Assembly: GCA_032629725.1 (NCBI GenBank)
Contig: JAFEVB010000008.1
Coordinates: forward strand, 1,922,001 to 1,986,000
From: Gremmenia infestans
Lineage: Eukaryota > Ascomycota > Leotiomycetes > Helotiales > Hamatocanthoscyphaceae
DNA length: 64,000 nucleotides
Reading direction: 5' to 3'
A program made the position numbers and the translations under genes. Below the pieces are notes generated by a model. The model was not told the DNA's origin. It made no database searches and saw only the letters and a program-made list of their open reading frames with translations. Shown one piece after another: positions 46,063-56,145 of this stretch. Numbering within the stretch: position 1 is the first letter of the stretch; the number at the start of each line of letters is the position of its first letter.

Positions 46063-47772
46063 TTAGAGATGAACGACACTAACGTTCAGAATCCCCTTCT
46101 CCTCCCTCAACGCCGCCTCAACATCCTTCCCCACCTCCCCCTGCACACTCAAAATCATCAAAGCCTCATTCTCCTCTCCTCCTTCGCTCTCGCCCTCGTC
46201 CTCATCCTCAGCTCCCTTCTCTAGCGCCGCAACATTCATACTCCTGATATTGACGCCCGCTCTCCCAAGTACATTCCCCACTCCCCCAATCTTTCCGGGA
46301 CGATCATAGTTGTGTAGAATAAGCAGGGTTCCTTCTGGCACAAACGACGCGCTGAACCGATCAAGTCTCGAGATGAATATAGACTTCCCACTCACATATC
46401 CACTGATAATGCCCTTCCCCTGGCCACTCGCCCTTAGCGTAACCAAAGAGGCATAAACCATATCCCCAGCCGAGCCACCCCGGGTATGGACTTCATTAAT
46501 CACAATCCCCTTTTGCTTCGCGATCAGATTCGCATTCACGATATTCACGTCCCTGCCACCACTATCCGAAATCGACGACGTAAGACCTTTAACGAGCGCC
46601 GCAAATAATGGTCTAGTGTTGGAGATGGCAGCCAGCTCGCCTTCATATACCAGATCGAAAGCAGTGCCGACTTTTCCCTGAGAAGTATAATGCTGCGTAT
46701 AAAGTCCACCCATCTTCTCCACAAGCTTCACGAACGGCTGTAATTTCTTATACTCCTCTGGCAAAATCAACGGCGCATTGACAGCGCTCGTAGGTAGTCC
46801 TCCTTGCAATATTGAAAGGACTTGAGCACAGACGTCCATGGACACATTTTCTTGTGCTTCAACGGTACTTGCACCTAGATGAGGTGTAGCGACCACTTTG
46901 GGGTGACGGCAGAGTGCTTCCGCTGCTGAGCCCGCAGCGGGAGGTTCGGATGTAAAGACGTCAAGGCCTGCACCTGCGATAGTACCGTTTTCGAGAGCTT
47001 CGAGCAATGCAGCCTCGTTATACACTCCGCCTCTAGCCACATTCAGTATCCTAGCCGTCCTCTTCATAGTCTCAAGTTCCTTCTTCCCAATCAGATCCAG
47101 CGTACTAGCAATAAGCGGCGTATGAATAGTAAGGAAATCCACTTTCGGAAGTAAAGAAGGCAGGTCCGAGACAAGTGTAGCAGAAGCTGAGGCTGCGATT
47201 TCGGGACTTGCGTAGGGATCGAGAGCCAAAACGGTCATGCCGAGTCCTACACCCATGCGAGCGACTTTCCATCCTACTTTCCCTAGACCGATGATCCCAA
47301 GTATCTTGCCGCCAACTTCTGTGCCCACGAGTTGACTGCGTTCCCATCCTCCATTACGGAGATTCCGGTCTCCAGCTGGCACGTTGCGGGCAACGGACAT
47401 GAGAAGGGCGATGGTGTGTTCGGCTGCTGCTACAATGTTTCCGCTGGGGCTGTTGACAACAATTATACCGTGTGTGGTAGCTACATCGACATCTACATTG
47501 TCGACGCCGACACCAGCTCGAGCGACAACTTTGAGGTTTTTGGCGGCTGCAAGGACGGGGGCTGTGACTTTTGTCTCGGAGCGTATGACGAGGGCGTGGT
47601 AGTTTGGGATTATGGAGATGAGCTCTTCAGCGGAGAGGCCTCTGGGTTGGTCAATGTCGAAGTGGGGTACAAGGAGAGCGAGTCCATCGGGAGAGACTTT
47701 CTCCGGGATCAGAACCTTGGGTCGTGAGGAACTCGAGGAGTTTCCATTTGTTGGGAGAGCAGAAGGCGCCAT
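46063..47772 (-). CDS. D-3-phosphoglycerate dehydrogenase (serine biosynthesis)
   Basis: A 569-residue single-exon enzyme that oxidises 3-phosphoglycerate to 3-phosphohydroxypyruvate with NAD, the first committed step of serine synthesis. The N-terminal substrate domain and the Rossmann fold (GIIGLGKVGWKVA near residue 160) are followed by the catalytic Arg in NVARGG and His in VATPHLGAST. An intervening domain (near 330-460) and a C-terminal ACT domain show the long, bacterial-type form regulated by serine, unlike the short yeast-type Ser3. The ACT part contains an unusual acidic insert (EKGAEDEDEGESEGGEENEA) that could block serine binding or be a regulatory loop. ATG 47772 is the only plausible start. 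Confidence 0.92.
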   Translation of the reverse strand: MAPSALPTNGNSSSSSRPKVLIPEKVSPDGLALLVPHFDIDQPRGLSAEELISIIPNYHALVIRSETKVTAPVLAAAKNLKVVARAGVGVDNVDVDVATTHGIIVVNSPSGNIVAAAEHTIALLMSVARNVPAGDRNLRNGGWERSQLVGTEVGGKILGIIGLGKVGWKVARMGVGLGMTVLALDPYASPEIAASASATLVSDLPSLLPKVDFLTIHTPLIASTLDLIGKKELETMKRTARILNVARGGVYNEAALLEALENGTIAGAGLDVFTSEPPAAGSAAEALCRHPKVVATPHLGASTVEAQENVSMDVCAQVLSILQGGLPTSAVNAPLILPEEYKKLQPFVKLVEKMGGLYTQHYTSQGKVGTAFDLVYEGELAAISNTRPLFAALVKGLTSSISDSGGRDVNIVNANLIAKQKGIVINEVHTRGGSAGDMVYASLVTLRASGQGKGIISGYVSGKSIFISRLDRFSASFVPEGTLLILHNYDRPGKIGGVGNVLGRAGVNIRSMNVAALEKGAEDEDEGESEGGEENEALMILSVQGEVGKDVEAALREEKGILNVSVVHL

Positions 47773-48402
47773 GTTTTCCGAGAAGAGGTTGCTCGAATCG
47801 GTAATGGTTGTCTAGCGGAGTAGTATGTCGAGGAAGGTTAAGTAGGTACAGAGTGAGGAAAGTTAGGTAGGGAAGGTTTGGTAGGAAGATTGAGTAGGAT
47901 TGAGTAGGAAGATTGAGTACCTAAGGTAGTAGGTACAGAGTAAGGTAAGGTAGGAAGGAGTAGGTCAAGATGTAAGATTACCCTTGTAGACAAGCACGGA
48001 AAGTAAATTAGAGTAAAGGAAGGTGCGAAAGGAAAGAGAAGGAAGGATGGATGAACTGGCAGAAGAAATCCCACGTCATCCCACGCCTGCAATGTCTACC
48101 TTACATTGTCTGCGATGTCGCTGCATGGAGGTGTAGAATCCATGTCCAGTCCAGCCTGGTCATTAGCATTCCCCGCATAAGGCTAACGCACCTAGCCGCG
48201 TGCCGGAACTACCCCGCCATCCAGGAACCAAGGAGTGTGGCTTGGCATGCAAGGCTCGCCCTGTTGTAGATGCACCTGATCACCTGAGAAGGAAAAAAGA
48301 AATGCACGGCTGCCGGTCATTGCTCTACAATACAAGTACGAGTAGTCATATTTGACAAGTGTTGGCCTAGTATCTCAATTAAGGGCTTCCTACAGTAGAC
48401 TC
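47773..48402. repeat. promoter region with imperfect GATTGAGTAGGA tandem repeat
   Basis: The region upstream of the phosphoglycerate dehydrogenase gene (47830-47965) is full of TAGGTA/AGGTAG words and three near copies of GTAGGAAGATTGAGTA (about 47880-47925). The rest, to the glyoxalase 3' end, shows no gene. Confidence 0.7.
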
Positions 48403-49575
48403 CTACCAGTTTGCTCTGCCCTTCAACTTCTCATTTTGAATAACCTCAATCCAGTAATTGTCCGGGTCTAGAACAAAGGCTACATTCTTCATCCGACCGT
48501 CTGTGAGTCTCTTCTTCCAATTCACACCTTGCTCCTCGAAGCGCTGGCACGCACCATCAAGATCATCAACCGAAACGCCTGTATAGTTAGCTACATCCAC
48601 TAACACTCGAACAATTTCACTTACAAATATGGCCAAATCCTTGAGGCTCATCATTACCGTTGTGATACTTAAAATCGGCATCCTTCTCAGTACCGTGGTT
48701 CCAAGTCAACTCTAGAAGGCCCTCTCTTCCGGCAGTTGGATTGACACCATTTGCAGTCGTGTTTGAAACACCCGTTTCACCGGGATATGCAAGGAAATAG
48801 AGTGTGAATTTCGCATCTTTGTTCTCGTTCGTCCGCATCAGAGTCATCCCCATAACCTCTTGGTAGAACTTCAATGATTTCTCGTTATCCTTGACCCGAA
48901 TCATTGTGTGGTTCTATGTCAATCAGTATACATCCAGAAATATGCAGCCGCAGCCTTCTTACCATGCGGTATGTCTGCAGGTCTGTAGTCTTGATATCCT
49001 CAGTCTTTTCAACCGAATTCTGGCTAATAATCTCCACCCAGTATCCATCGGGATCGAGAGCAAATGCGATGTGATGCATTCGTCCGTCCGTCAACTTTTT
49101 CTGGAACTTGTAACCGGCATCCTCAATGCGTTGGCAGGCGGCCTGGATATTGTCGACACTGATACAAGTATGACCAAACCCCCTCGCAGGCTCACTGTTG
49201 CCAGTTGCAACTTTATAATCCGGATCGTTCTCGGTTCCATAGTTATGTGTCAATTCGATCAGACCTTCGCGATCGCTGAAGTGGTTGCCATGTGAAAGTG
49301 CCTTCGGAGAGTCATAGCCCAAAAAGTAGAGGTCGAATTTGGCTTCCGGTTGTTCAATCTTTCGAATCATCTTCATACCAAGGTGTTCATAAAACTTGAC
49401 TAGGGGCGAAGGTTAGACAACCCATTGTTCTGTAAGTATTCGGGACGTACCTGACTCCTTGGGGTCTTTCACCCGAATCCTAGAGAAAGATCAGCATGAC
49501 TACCTAGAATAAAACGTGTGATTTGCTGCCGCACATCGAGTGGTTAAACTTGTAGCTCTTTAAATCCGTAGCCAT
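48403..49575 (-). CDS. two-domain glyoxalase I (lactoylglutathione lyase)
   Basis: A 323-residue enzyme that converts the methylglyoxal-glutathione hemithioacetal to S-lactoylglutathione. Five exons fit: 49535..49575, 49451..49479, 48963..49399, 48625..48913 and 48403..48578. The second is a 29-nt micro-exon (coding GATTCGGGTGAAAGACCCCAA...; residues about 14-24). Two vicinal-oxygen-chelate domains repeat the metal ligands His, Glu, His, Glu: HSMIRVKD, LIELTHNYG, GFGHTCI, YWVEII in the first, HTMIRVKDNEK, LLELTWNHG, GFGHIC, YWIEVI in the second. Both metal sites are complete, as in yeast Glo1. The start is fixed by MATDLKSYKFNHSM and ligand His continuity across the splice. Confidence 0.93.
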
Positions 49576-49960
49576 GGTTGCGAAGGGTCTACTAGCTATC
49601 GAGGTGTCAGTACCCCACCGTTGAGAGAAGGTATTTCGTCAACAGAGACTCGTACCTGAATTTACAATGCTGTGTCGAATGAAGGTTGATCTCAAGGTTC
49701 TCTGGAAGATGCGGACTGATTGCATAGAAGAGGAAGAGGGTTGAGTGGTGGTAGTTGTCAATCAATGTGTAATGGAGGTGCAGAAAAGGCTGAAGGGGAA
49801 ATGGAGGACGGGAAATTCGTCCACCCCGCCTTTACTCGCCTACTGTACATATGACGTGGAAGGAGCGTGTAAATAAATCTACAGTACTACTGTACAAGTA
49901 CAAGGTACAGCCGAGGGAAGAATGATAAAGTAGCAATAGAGACAACCGACCATTTGATAC

Positions 49961-50224
49961 TTAGAGATGGTCTGAACGAAGGAGAAGTAGACCCAGGTAG
50001 CTGATGGATTCCTGCCTGCTATCTTGGGGCACATTTAAATGCCTCTCAGCTTCTTCTACTTCTTCCTCTTCCTCAGCGCCAAGCGTCCTCGTAGAAAGCA
50101 TCGCGGCGCTAGGTATTCCAGGCCCAAATAATGACACAAGCCTCCTTTGAGGCTGCCTAAGGCTGAGGGGGTAGAATGTCTCTAACAGGATGAAGTAGAG
50201 CGTCCAGGCCAAAGCAAGAAGCAT
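49961..50224 (-). CDS. possible small membrane-anchored protein
   Basis: From ATG 50224 an 87-residue frame starts with a hydrophobic segment (MLLALAWTLYFILLETF) and has an acidic patch (EEEEEVEEAER). No family is recognised. Upstream the frame remains open, but only from a GTG. It could be a real small gene, part of a longer spliced gene, or chance. Confidence 0.3.
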   Translation of the reverse strand: MLLALAWTLYFILLETFYPLSLRQPQRRLVSLFGPGIPSAAMLSTRTLGAEEEEEVEEAERHLNVPQDSRQESISYLGLLLLRSDHL

Positions 50225-50712
50225 TGTTACCACATGCGGGAGAATTGTTCCAGGACCGGGCTTGCTATAGCATCAGTAATGTTTGTATAAACTGTGATCT
50301 GTATTTAATACGAAAAGGGGGATATTCGGAGTGATTGTCAGTCCTGTCAGTCATTCCGAATATCAGAATACTGTATCGTCGTCGCATAATTCTCTACAGT
50401 ATCGCAAGCAAGGCAAGCAAACTTTAAACTTTCCTGCCCAAGCTTCCTGCCTCACCGAGGAATCCCAACAGCATTGCAATTTCTGACCAAGACAAGCTGT
50501 GGCAAGACAACTAAAGAATGTGTATTAAAAATAGATGCCATAGAGGTAGGTACAGTAGGTAGCTGTAGGTCCCATCTCCGTCACCCTTATCGCTCTAGCT
50601 CGCTTGTCATTTCAATTTCGCGATACCTACGAGCTACAGCAATGAATGCCATCCTCAGCTAACTGCCATCACACTGCAGCATCTTCTCCTCCTCGACCCA
50701 GTCTCCAAAGTC
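50225..50712. other. intergenic region
   Basis: About 490 bp before the LAMTOR2-like gene with no clear gene. An ATTCGGAGTG...GTCATTCCGAATAT inverted pair lies near 50326-50365 and could form a hairpin. Confidence 0.5.
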
Positions 50713-51375
50713 ATGCTGCTCACTAAACCACTTACGACATTTCTCTCGCAGAATGCGTCACCCCAGCTGCCAACGCTCCTCCTCATATCGCCTACGGGAA
50801 AGCTCCTCTCCAGCTCCTCCCCCCTCCCAGCCTCGATCCTCAGAACACAGGCCACGGTAGCTTGCACAACGTGGAATCTCTACCACCCCTTCCAGGCAAG
50901 CACCAGCAGCCGGGTCAACACTTCACTTCCTCCGGGGCCAACATCCTTGTCCAGCGCAAGCACCCCCGATCTCAGCTCTATAACTATCCAACTCTCCCAC
51001 GGCACCATGGTCATACGATCCCTCTCTTGCGGACTCCTCTTCGTAGCAATTGGTCCCTCGATCACACCTACCACAGCGCCGAACTCACACCACCTGTTGT
51101 TTTCACCTCATATCGCATCATCACATACCTCGCCTCAAGCTTCGCCCCCTACACATCACGACCTCCATGATGGGCTTGGGGAAAGGGTAGTTTCTGGGGG
51201 CAGTCTAGCTGTTGGGAGCGGGGCGCCGTCGGAAGCTGGCAGTGTGGGGAGTTCTGTCACCGGAGCGAGGACTCATGCGAGCATATTAGGGATTAAAAGA
51301 CAAGCGGAGGAGGTAGGGCGATGGCTGGAAACAAGTCTAAAGGGCTTTGTGTTGAGTACTGGGGAAGGACGATAA
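50713..51375 (+). CDS. LAMTOR2/Ego3-like roadblock-domain protein
   Basis: A 220-residue single-exon protein. The start MLLTKPLTTFLSQNASPQLPT, LLLISPTGKLLSSSS and later TQATVACTTWNLY match the first half of LAMTOR2 (roadblock/LC7 fold), and ITIQLSHGTMVIRSLSCGLLFVAIG matches its core strands. The end, ILGIKRQAEEVGRWLETSL, matches the last helix. LAMTOR2 and fungal Ego3/Slm4 are subunits of the lysosomal/vacuolar Ragulator/EGO scaffold for Rag GTPases and TORC1. This protein is larger because of an insert of about 60 residues before the last helix (Ser/His/Pro- and Gly-rich, SSHTSPQASPPTHHD) and another short insert after NLY. The assignment is by motif resemblance and should be confirmed by structure prediction. 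Confidence 0.7.
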   Translation: MLLTKPLTTFLSQNASPQLPTLLLISPTGKLLSSSSPLPASILRTQATVACTTWNLYHPFQASTSSRVNTSLPPGPTSLSSASTPDLSSITIQLSHGTMVIRSLSCGLLFVAIGPSITPTTAPNSHHLLFSPHIASSHTSPQASPPTHHDLHDGLGERVVSGGSLAVGSGAPSEAGSVGSSVTGARTHASILGIKRQAEEVGRWLETSLKGFVLSTGEGR

Positions 51376-52560
51376 TATCGCATGGGGATCTACGACGGCG
51401 GGAAAGAGAGTACTTGGGCGTGATTTCGGAGTTCAAAATTTGCTAGGTCATGGCGTTTTGAAGGTTTGGGATCATGGGATAAAGTCAAGGGGACTCAGAG
51501 CATATCCATTTCAACTCAAGCCCCAGGGCTGAATCCAGCTCCCTTGCTGGTTATACTTCCGACGTACGAGGAGAAAGATAATACTGCATCATGACGCATT
51601 ATGAAGGCGTTGGGGCGATGATTTGGATGAACGGAACTGTATTATATGCAAGGCGTCCTGGAGCTGGTTCTAAGATACCACAATATATTAAACTACAATG
51701 ACTTTCGCTATACCATTGGTATCCTCTACGTGGTGTGCCATTTGGCAATTTCATATTATACTTCAACAGTAAGCAAGCGCCCACAAAAGTAATATAAATT
51801 ACTTTCATATACATGCACTGCAATTTGTCAATACGAGAGCATGGCAAGTGCCAAATTTCAAAGCTTTCTCAGGTCAGATAGGCCAAAAGTTTCTGCTTTC
51901 TTATTGAATGAAATACATTAAAATTTGAACTCCCTTCATTTCGCAGTAATTTAGTATATCAACGAGAACATTTACTTAGAGGGCCGCAAACTCTTATTAC
52001 ATGACTCACGAGATGAGTAATTTTCTTTCAGCCAAGAGACTTGATCCATGAAAAGTGTACTATCCTCAAAATTTCCAATGGTACTTCGTATTTTACTTTG
52101 TACAATTGCAGCCAAGCGCCAGGGGGCTTTGGGTACCTGTTTACTTTCCGTACTTGCCGGCGGCCACCAGATTTAAAGTTGATAGCTTCTCTGCATAGAA
52201 CTTCAGATGCTTGGCCGTTCCAAACCACTGGGCTCCCACTCTACCGGGCGTCCACTTTTCCCTTATCTTAGCCATTTATATGCGGCTACTGGGCAGCCAG
52301 GGTTCTTGGCAGCCCACAGGTGGGGTTTATCACTATGAATATCCTCGCAGAACATCTCGCGCCACTGATAAGAATTTGATGCTGACACAACAAAGATAAC
52401 GTGTGTTACTCAATGGAGACTCTTCAGGCAAGCGGTCAAATCTATATAAAGGTCCATGTAAGTAGCCTTCTCTTCTCATTCGTTGCTACTCTTTGGATCC
52501 AAAGAGCAAGTCGGAACTAACTTGTAAAGACTGTCAGCTACGCGAGCTTTCTCATTGAAG
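51376..52560. other. intergenic region
   Basis: 1.2 kb without a gene. It includes the 3' end of the LAMTOR2-like gene, AT-rich DNA (51650-51980), and from about 52340 the promoter of the asparaginase gene, with TATATAAAGG at 52441-52450 that may act as a TATA element about 115 bp upstream of its start. Confidence 0.55.
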
Positions 52561-53725
52561 ATGCTTTCCGTGACTACATTACTATGCGCTCTGGCCTCTG
52601 TAGGATATGCTACCCCTGTTGTCTATCCACGAGCAACTGATCCGTTCGTGTTCACAAACTCCAATGGCCTCAATTTCACGCAGATGAATGGTAGTCTGCC
52701 AAATGTAACTATCTTTGCAACTGGTAAGCCTTTTCCGAAAACTAAGCGATCAGTAACTCATTTCTCCAGGTGGGACAATTGCCGGCTCAGGAAGTAGCGG
52801 CGTCCAAACAACCGGCTATACAGCTGGTGTAGTGGGCATCCTGACCCTTCTCGACGCCGTCCCCGCAGTCCTCAACGTCTCAAATGTCGCCGGCATCCAA
52901 TCAGCCAATGTAGCAAGTGAGGATGTAACTTCTGACCTCCTCATCACAATCGCCAAGCAAATCAACAAATACGTCTGCGATGACCCCACTATGTCAGGAG
53001 CAGTAGTCACTCACGGAACCGATGTGCTCGAAGAAACAGCCTTCTTCCTCGACGCAGTAGTAAACTGCGGCAAACCCGTAATCATAGTCGGTGCCATGCG
53101 TCCCTCGACCGCCATCTCAGCCGACGGGCCCTACAATCTCCTCGAAGCAGTAACCGTAGCCGCCAGCCCTCTTGCGCGAGACCGCGGGGCAATGGTCGTG
53201 ATGAACGACCGCATTGTCTCGGCATACTACGTTACTAAGCTTAATGCTAACACGATGGATACTTTCAAAGCTCCTGAGATGGGAAATCTCGGCACGCTCG
53301 TGTCAGATGTCCCGTATTTCTTCTACCCACCCGTCAAACCGACCGGCAAGAACGAAATCGACATCTCGAACGTCACGTCGATCCCACGCGTAGACATCCT
53401 CTTCGCATACGAAGACATGAAAAATGACACCCTGTACAACGCTATCTCAAGCGGCGCCAAGGGCATCGTGATTGCAGGCGCTGGAGCCGGCGGCGTCAGC
53501 ACGTCGTTTGGGTACGCTGTCGCGGATGTGATTGCGACGTATGGGGTTCCCGTTGTGTTTAGTACGAGGGCGATGAGTGGGGAGGTGCCGAGTGTAGAGT
53601 TGCCGCAGATTGCGAGTGGGTATCTGAATCCGATGAAGAGTCGGGTTTTGCTGGGCTTGTTGTTGGCGCATGGGAAGAATATTACGGAGATTGGGGAGGC
53701 GTTTAAGGGGTCGACTGCTAATTAG
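52561..53725 (+). CDS. secreted L-asparaginase (type II-like)
   Basis: A 372-residue enzyme that hydrolyses L-asparagine to aspartate and ammonia. ATG 52561 gives the signal peptide (MLSVTTLLCALASVGYATP); an upstream TTG is not a start. Exons: 52561..52723 and 52770..53725. The intron splits the first catalytic motif, FATGGTIAG, whose threonine is the nucleophile. The second motif, VTHGTDVLEETAFF, holds the second Thr and Asp. GAMRPSTAISADGP supplies the active-site loop. The C-terminus (SGYLNPMKSRVLLGLLLAHG) is typical. Nitrogen scavenging outside the cell is the likely role. Several N-x-S/T sites suit secretion. Confidence 0.93.
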
Positions 53726-54129
53726 ATTTGTTGAGCGATTATTAAGTGATGATTAATGAGATATTGGGCACTGCCTGATTCATATGCTTCTTGTCGGACT
53801 TGGTTTGTTTTGTGTTCTTTTTAAAGATGTACTCTAGTTAAATACGTGATAATTTTGTTATGCTAATTTCGATTTGATTTTCCCTTGCTTCCTCTGGTTT
53901 TAGGCTGTGGTTTGCCATGAGTGGAGAATTCATCAAGGATGATATATATACCTTTGGGTATCAGCGGGTTGTCATGTGCGAGTTCCTAATTCTAAAAGCG
54001 CTCTATTCTACAATTTATTTTCTTTTCAAATGTGGATATTGAGCTGTACATATCATGCTCATATCAGACTAAATGAAGAGCTAGATATGGAAATATGGCT
54101 GCTATACAAAGGCTTGTTCAAAAAGCATG
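53726..54129. other. convergent 3' flanks
   Basis: About 400 bp of AT-rich DNA between the ends of the asparaginase and F-box genes; expected to hold both 3' ends. No gene is visible. Confidence 0.5.
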
Positions 54130-55656
54130 TTAGGGACTAGAATCAAACCATTCATAATCCAATACTCTTTCCAAAATTGCATGGTTCCTGGAAACCCACG
54201 CATCCTTGTCATTGCCACCTTTAATATATCTGCAGAAAGATTAGCATGGATATTTCAACCACTTTTCAATCACTTACCGATCCAACGAACGCGGCATGTC
54301 TCCTTTTTCCGGAGTAACCAAGCTCCACCAGCCATCACACGGGAACCCATCATGCTCATTTTGGTATAAAGGGTAGACATGTACCAATCCCAAATTCAAG
54401 TCGCTTTTCAAAAACCCCATCACCTTCTCCCACGGATCTTTTTTCCTGCCAAAAAAGTTCACCGAGATCAAGTCCAAGCATCTCAGCGTAAAGGCATGAC
54501 TACGAAGAATCCGGAAGAGCGTATCAGAGCGTGTGCGCAATTGGTGCAATACAAGTGTATGTAGAGAAGGCAGCACGAGATCCTTATGCAGCAGCATCGC
54601 TAAATCATCACGCGCCGACTGCATGTACAAGGGTACTATCTCTTTTCTACGTCGGAAGCCTAGGTACAGACTCTCCAGTCCCTTGGCACAGTTCAGCATC
54701 TCAAAAAGCCTGGACGAAAACTCCGGGATCCAGTAAGGCCACGTGTGGAGGTTGAGGTTTAGTGAAGTGAGGTTAGCGAATACGGACTTGGAGGCTAAGG
54801 ATACATGTTTATAGAGCAAGTATATGGCATCTGGAGATATGTCCAACACTTTAATGCGCGCACCACTCCTTTGGATCGCCACCATGATTTCCTCAAAGTC
54901 TATTTCGTCCGCACCGACTACCCCCGGTGCATGCAAATAGCTATACCTTCCATACGGCTCCGGATAAGAAGGGTAGTTGCGCCATTTCCGACGAAACGGA
55001 GACACGCTATCCGTGAGCGACGAATGAGAAGTCTCAGTATATCTCCGCCGAGCGGACCTCGAATGCAATATTTCGGAATGCTCGAAGCGAGAAGTCTCCA
55101 CGTAGAAACCAGACAAATTGGGTAGCTTGCTCATCCCATGCGCCAGATTCCGCACCTGGTCCACCGACTTCTGATGCTGCAAGCGGTCGAAGAATTCCTG
55201 CGGCCCTGGATGCTCTCGCAGCCATTTCCCCTCGTCGTAGCTTCTCTGCCAGGGGAACACAAGCCTCCTGAACGGCGTGGAAGATGTACGCGGGTGCGGG
55301 TAATATCTTCCGTTGTTCGGCCACTCACTGCGGAGGTCCTGCACCGAAAGGTCTGGGAACCAGGTCGTGTCGTAGAGGATCTTCGTGACGTGTCGGGCCA
55401 GCGATGGGCTGTCACAGACGCCGTGGAAGACGACCATGTCTTCCGCGTGAAGACTGAACCATAGTTCTGGAAATAAGGGGACGTGGCTCATGCATTCGTG
55501 GAAGTCGCGAGAGACGAGGCGGAGAGGCTTCCATTGTTTTCTGGTTAGGTGGTCGGTGATCATGATGATGATTTCCGATGGGATATGCATCTCGCGACGA
55601 GGTATATGACGACCAAAGCGTTCCCGGCGCTTCGTTTTGAGACTGAGGAGCACCAT
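54130..55656 (-). CDS. F-box-like protein with C-terminal exon
   Basis: A 492-residue protein. The N-terminus holds an F-box (near residues 24-70: IPSEIIIMITDHLT, LRLVSRDFHECM, ELWFSL), which would link substrates to an SCF-type ubiquitin ligase through Skp1. The rest has leucine-rich-like repeats (FANLTSLNLNLHT, CAKGLESLYLGF, TLRCLDLISVNFF). The main exon (54278..55656) seems to stop at SLDR, but this stop lies inside a perfect GTAAGTG donor. A 48-nt intron with GCTAATC branch site and CTGCAG acceptor leads to exon 2 (54130..54229), adding about 32 residues (YIKGGNDKDAWVSRNHAILE ... FDSSP). The frame is kept. Target is unknown. Confidence 0.82.
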
Positions 55657-56145
55657 GGCTTATAATTTGTAGTTATTTGTGAGAATATGAAGCTTGCTTC
55701 GGGATATGAGGACGGTTTTGGAAGTGCTGAACTCAGGTAGAAGGACGATTGTAGAAGGACGATTGTGATGCACATGAGGAAATTTCTTTTTTTCAAAATA
55801 CAAACTGTGCCGTCACCTAAGCCATATTAATTCAAGGGCACGTATTGAAAGTTTGTGACGTTTAGTGACGGGTCTCGAAAGAAGCGTAACCATGGATACT
55901 ACTTCGAACGCTTGCCGCAAGAGCCTTTTCGATGTATGGTACGCTAAAAGTCGCGACTTTATTCTCTTTCTGTTCTATAACAATAATATAAATGCCGAAG
56001 GTATATGTACAGATTTTGCATAGACTGTATCTCAGTCGTATTTATCCAAAACAACAACCCTAGAGCATCAGACACAAGGAAATTTATTAGTGCAATTATG
56101 CGTAGCCACAGACTAAAAGTCTACTCAATATCGTCTCATCTCACT
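55657..56145. other. intergenic region
   Basis: About 490 bp between F-box gene start and the stop of the next gene. No coding support. It includes the F-box promoter and an AT-rich tract near 55970-56010. Confidence 0.5.
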
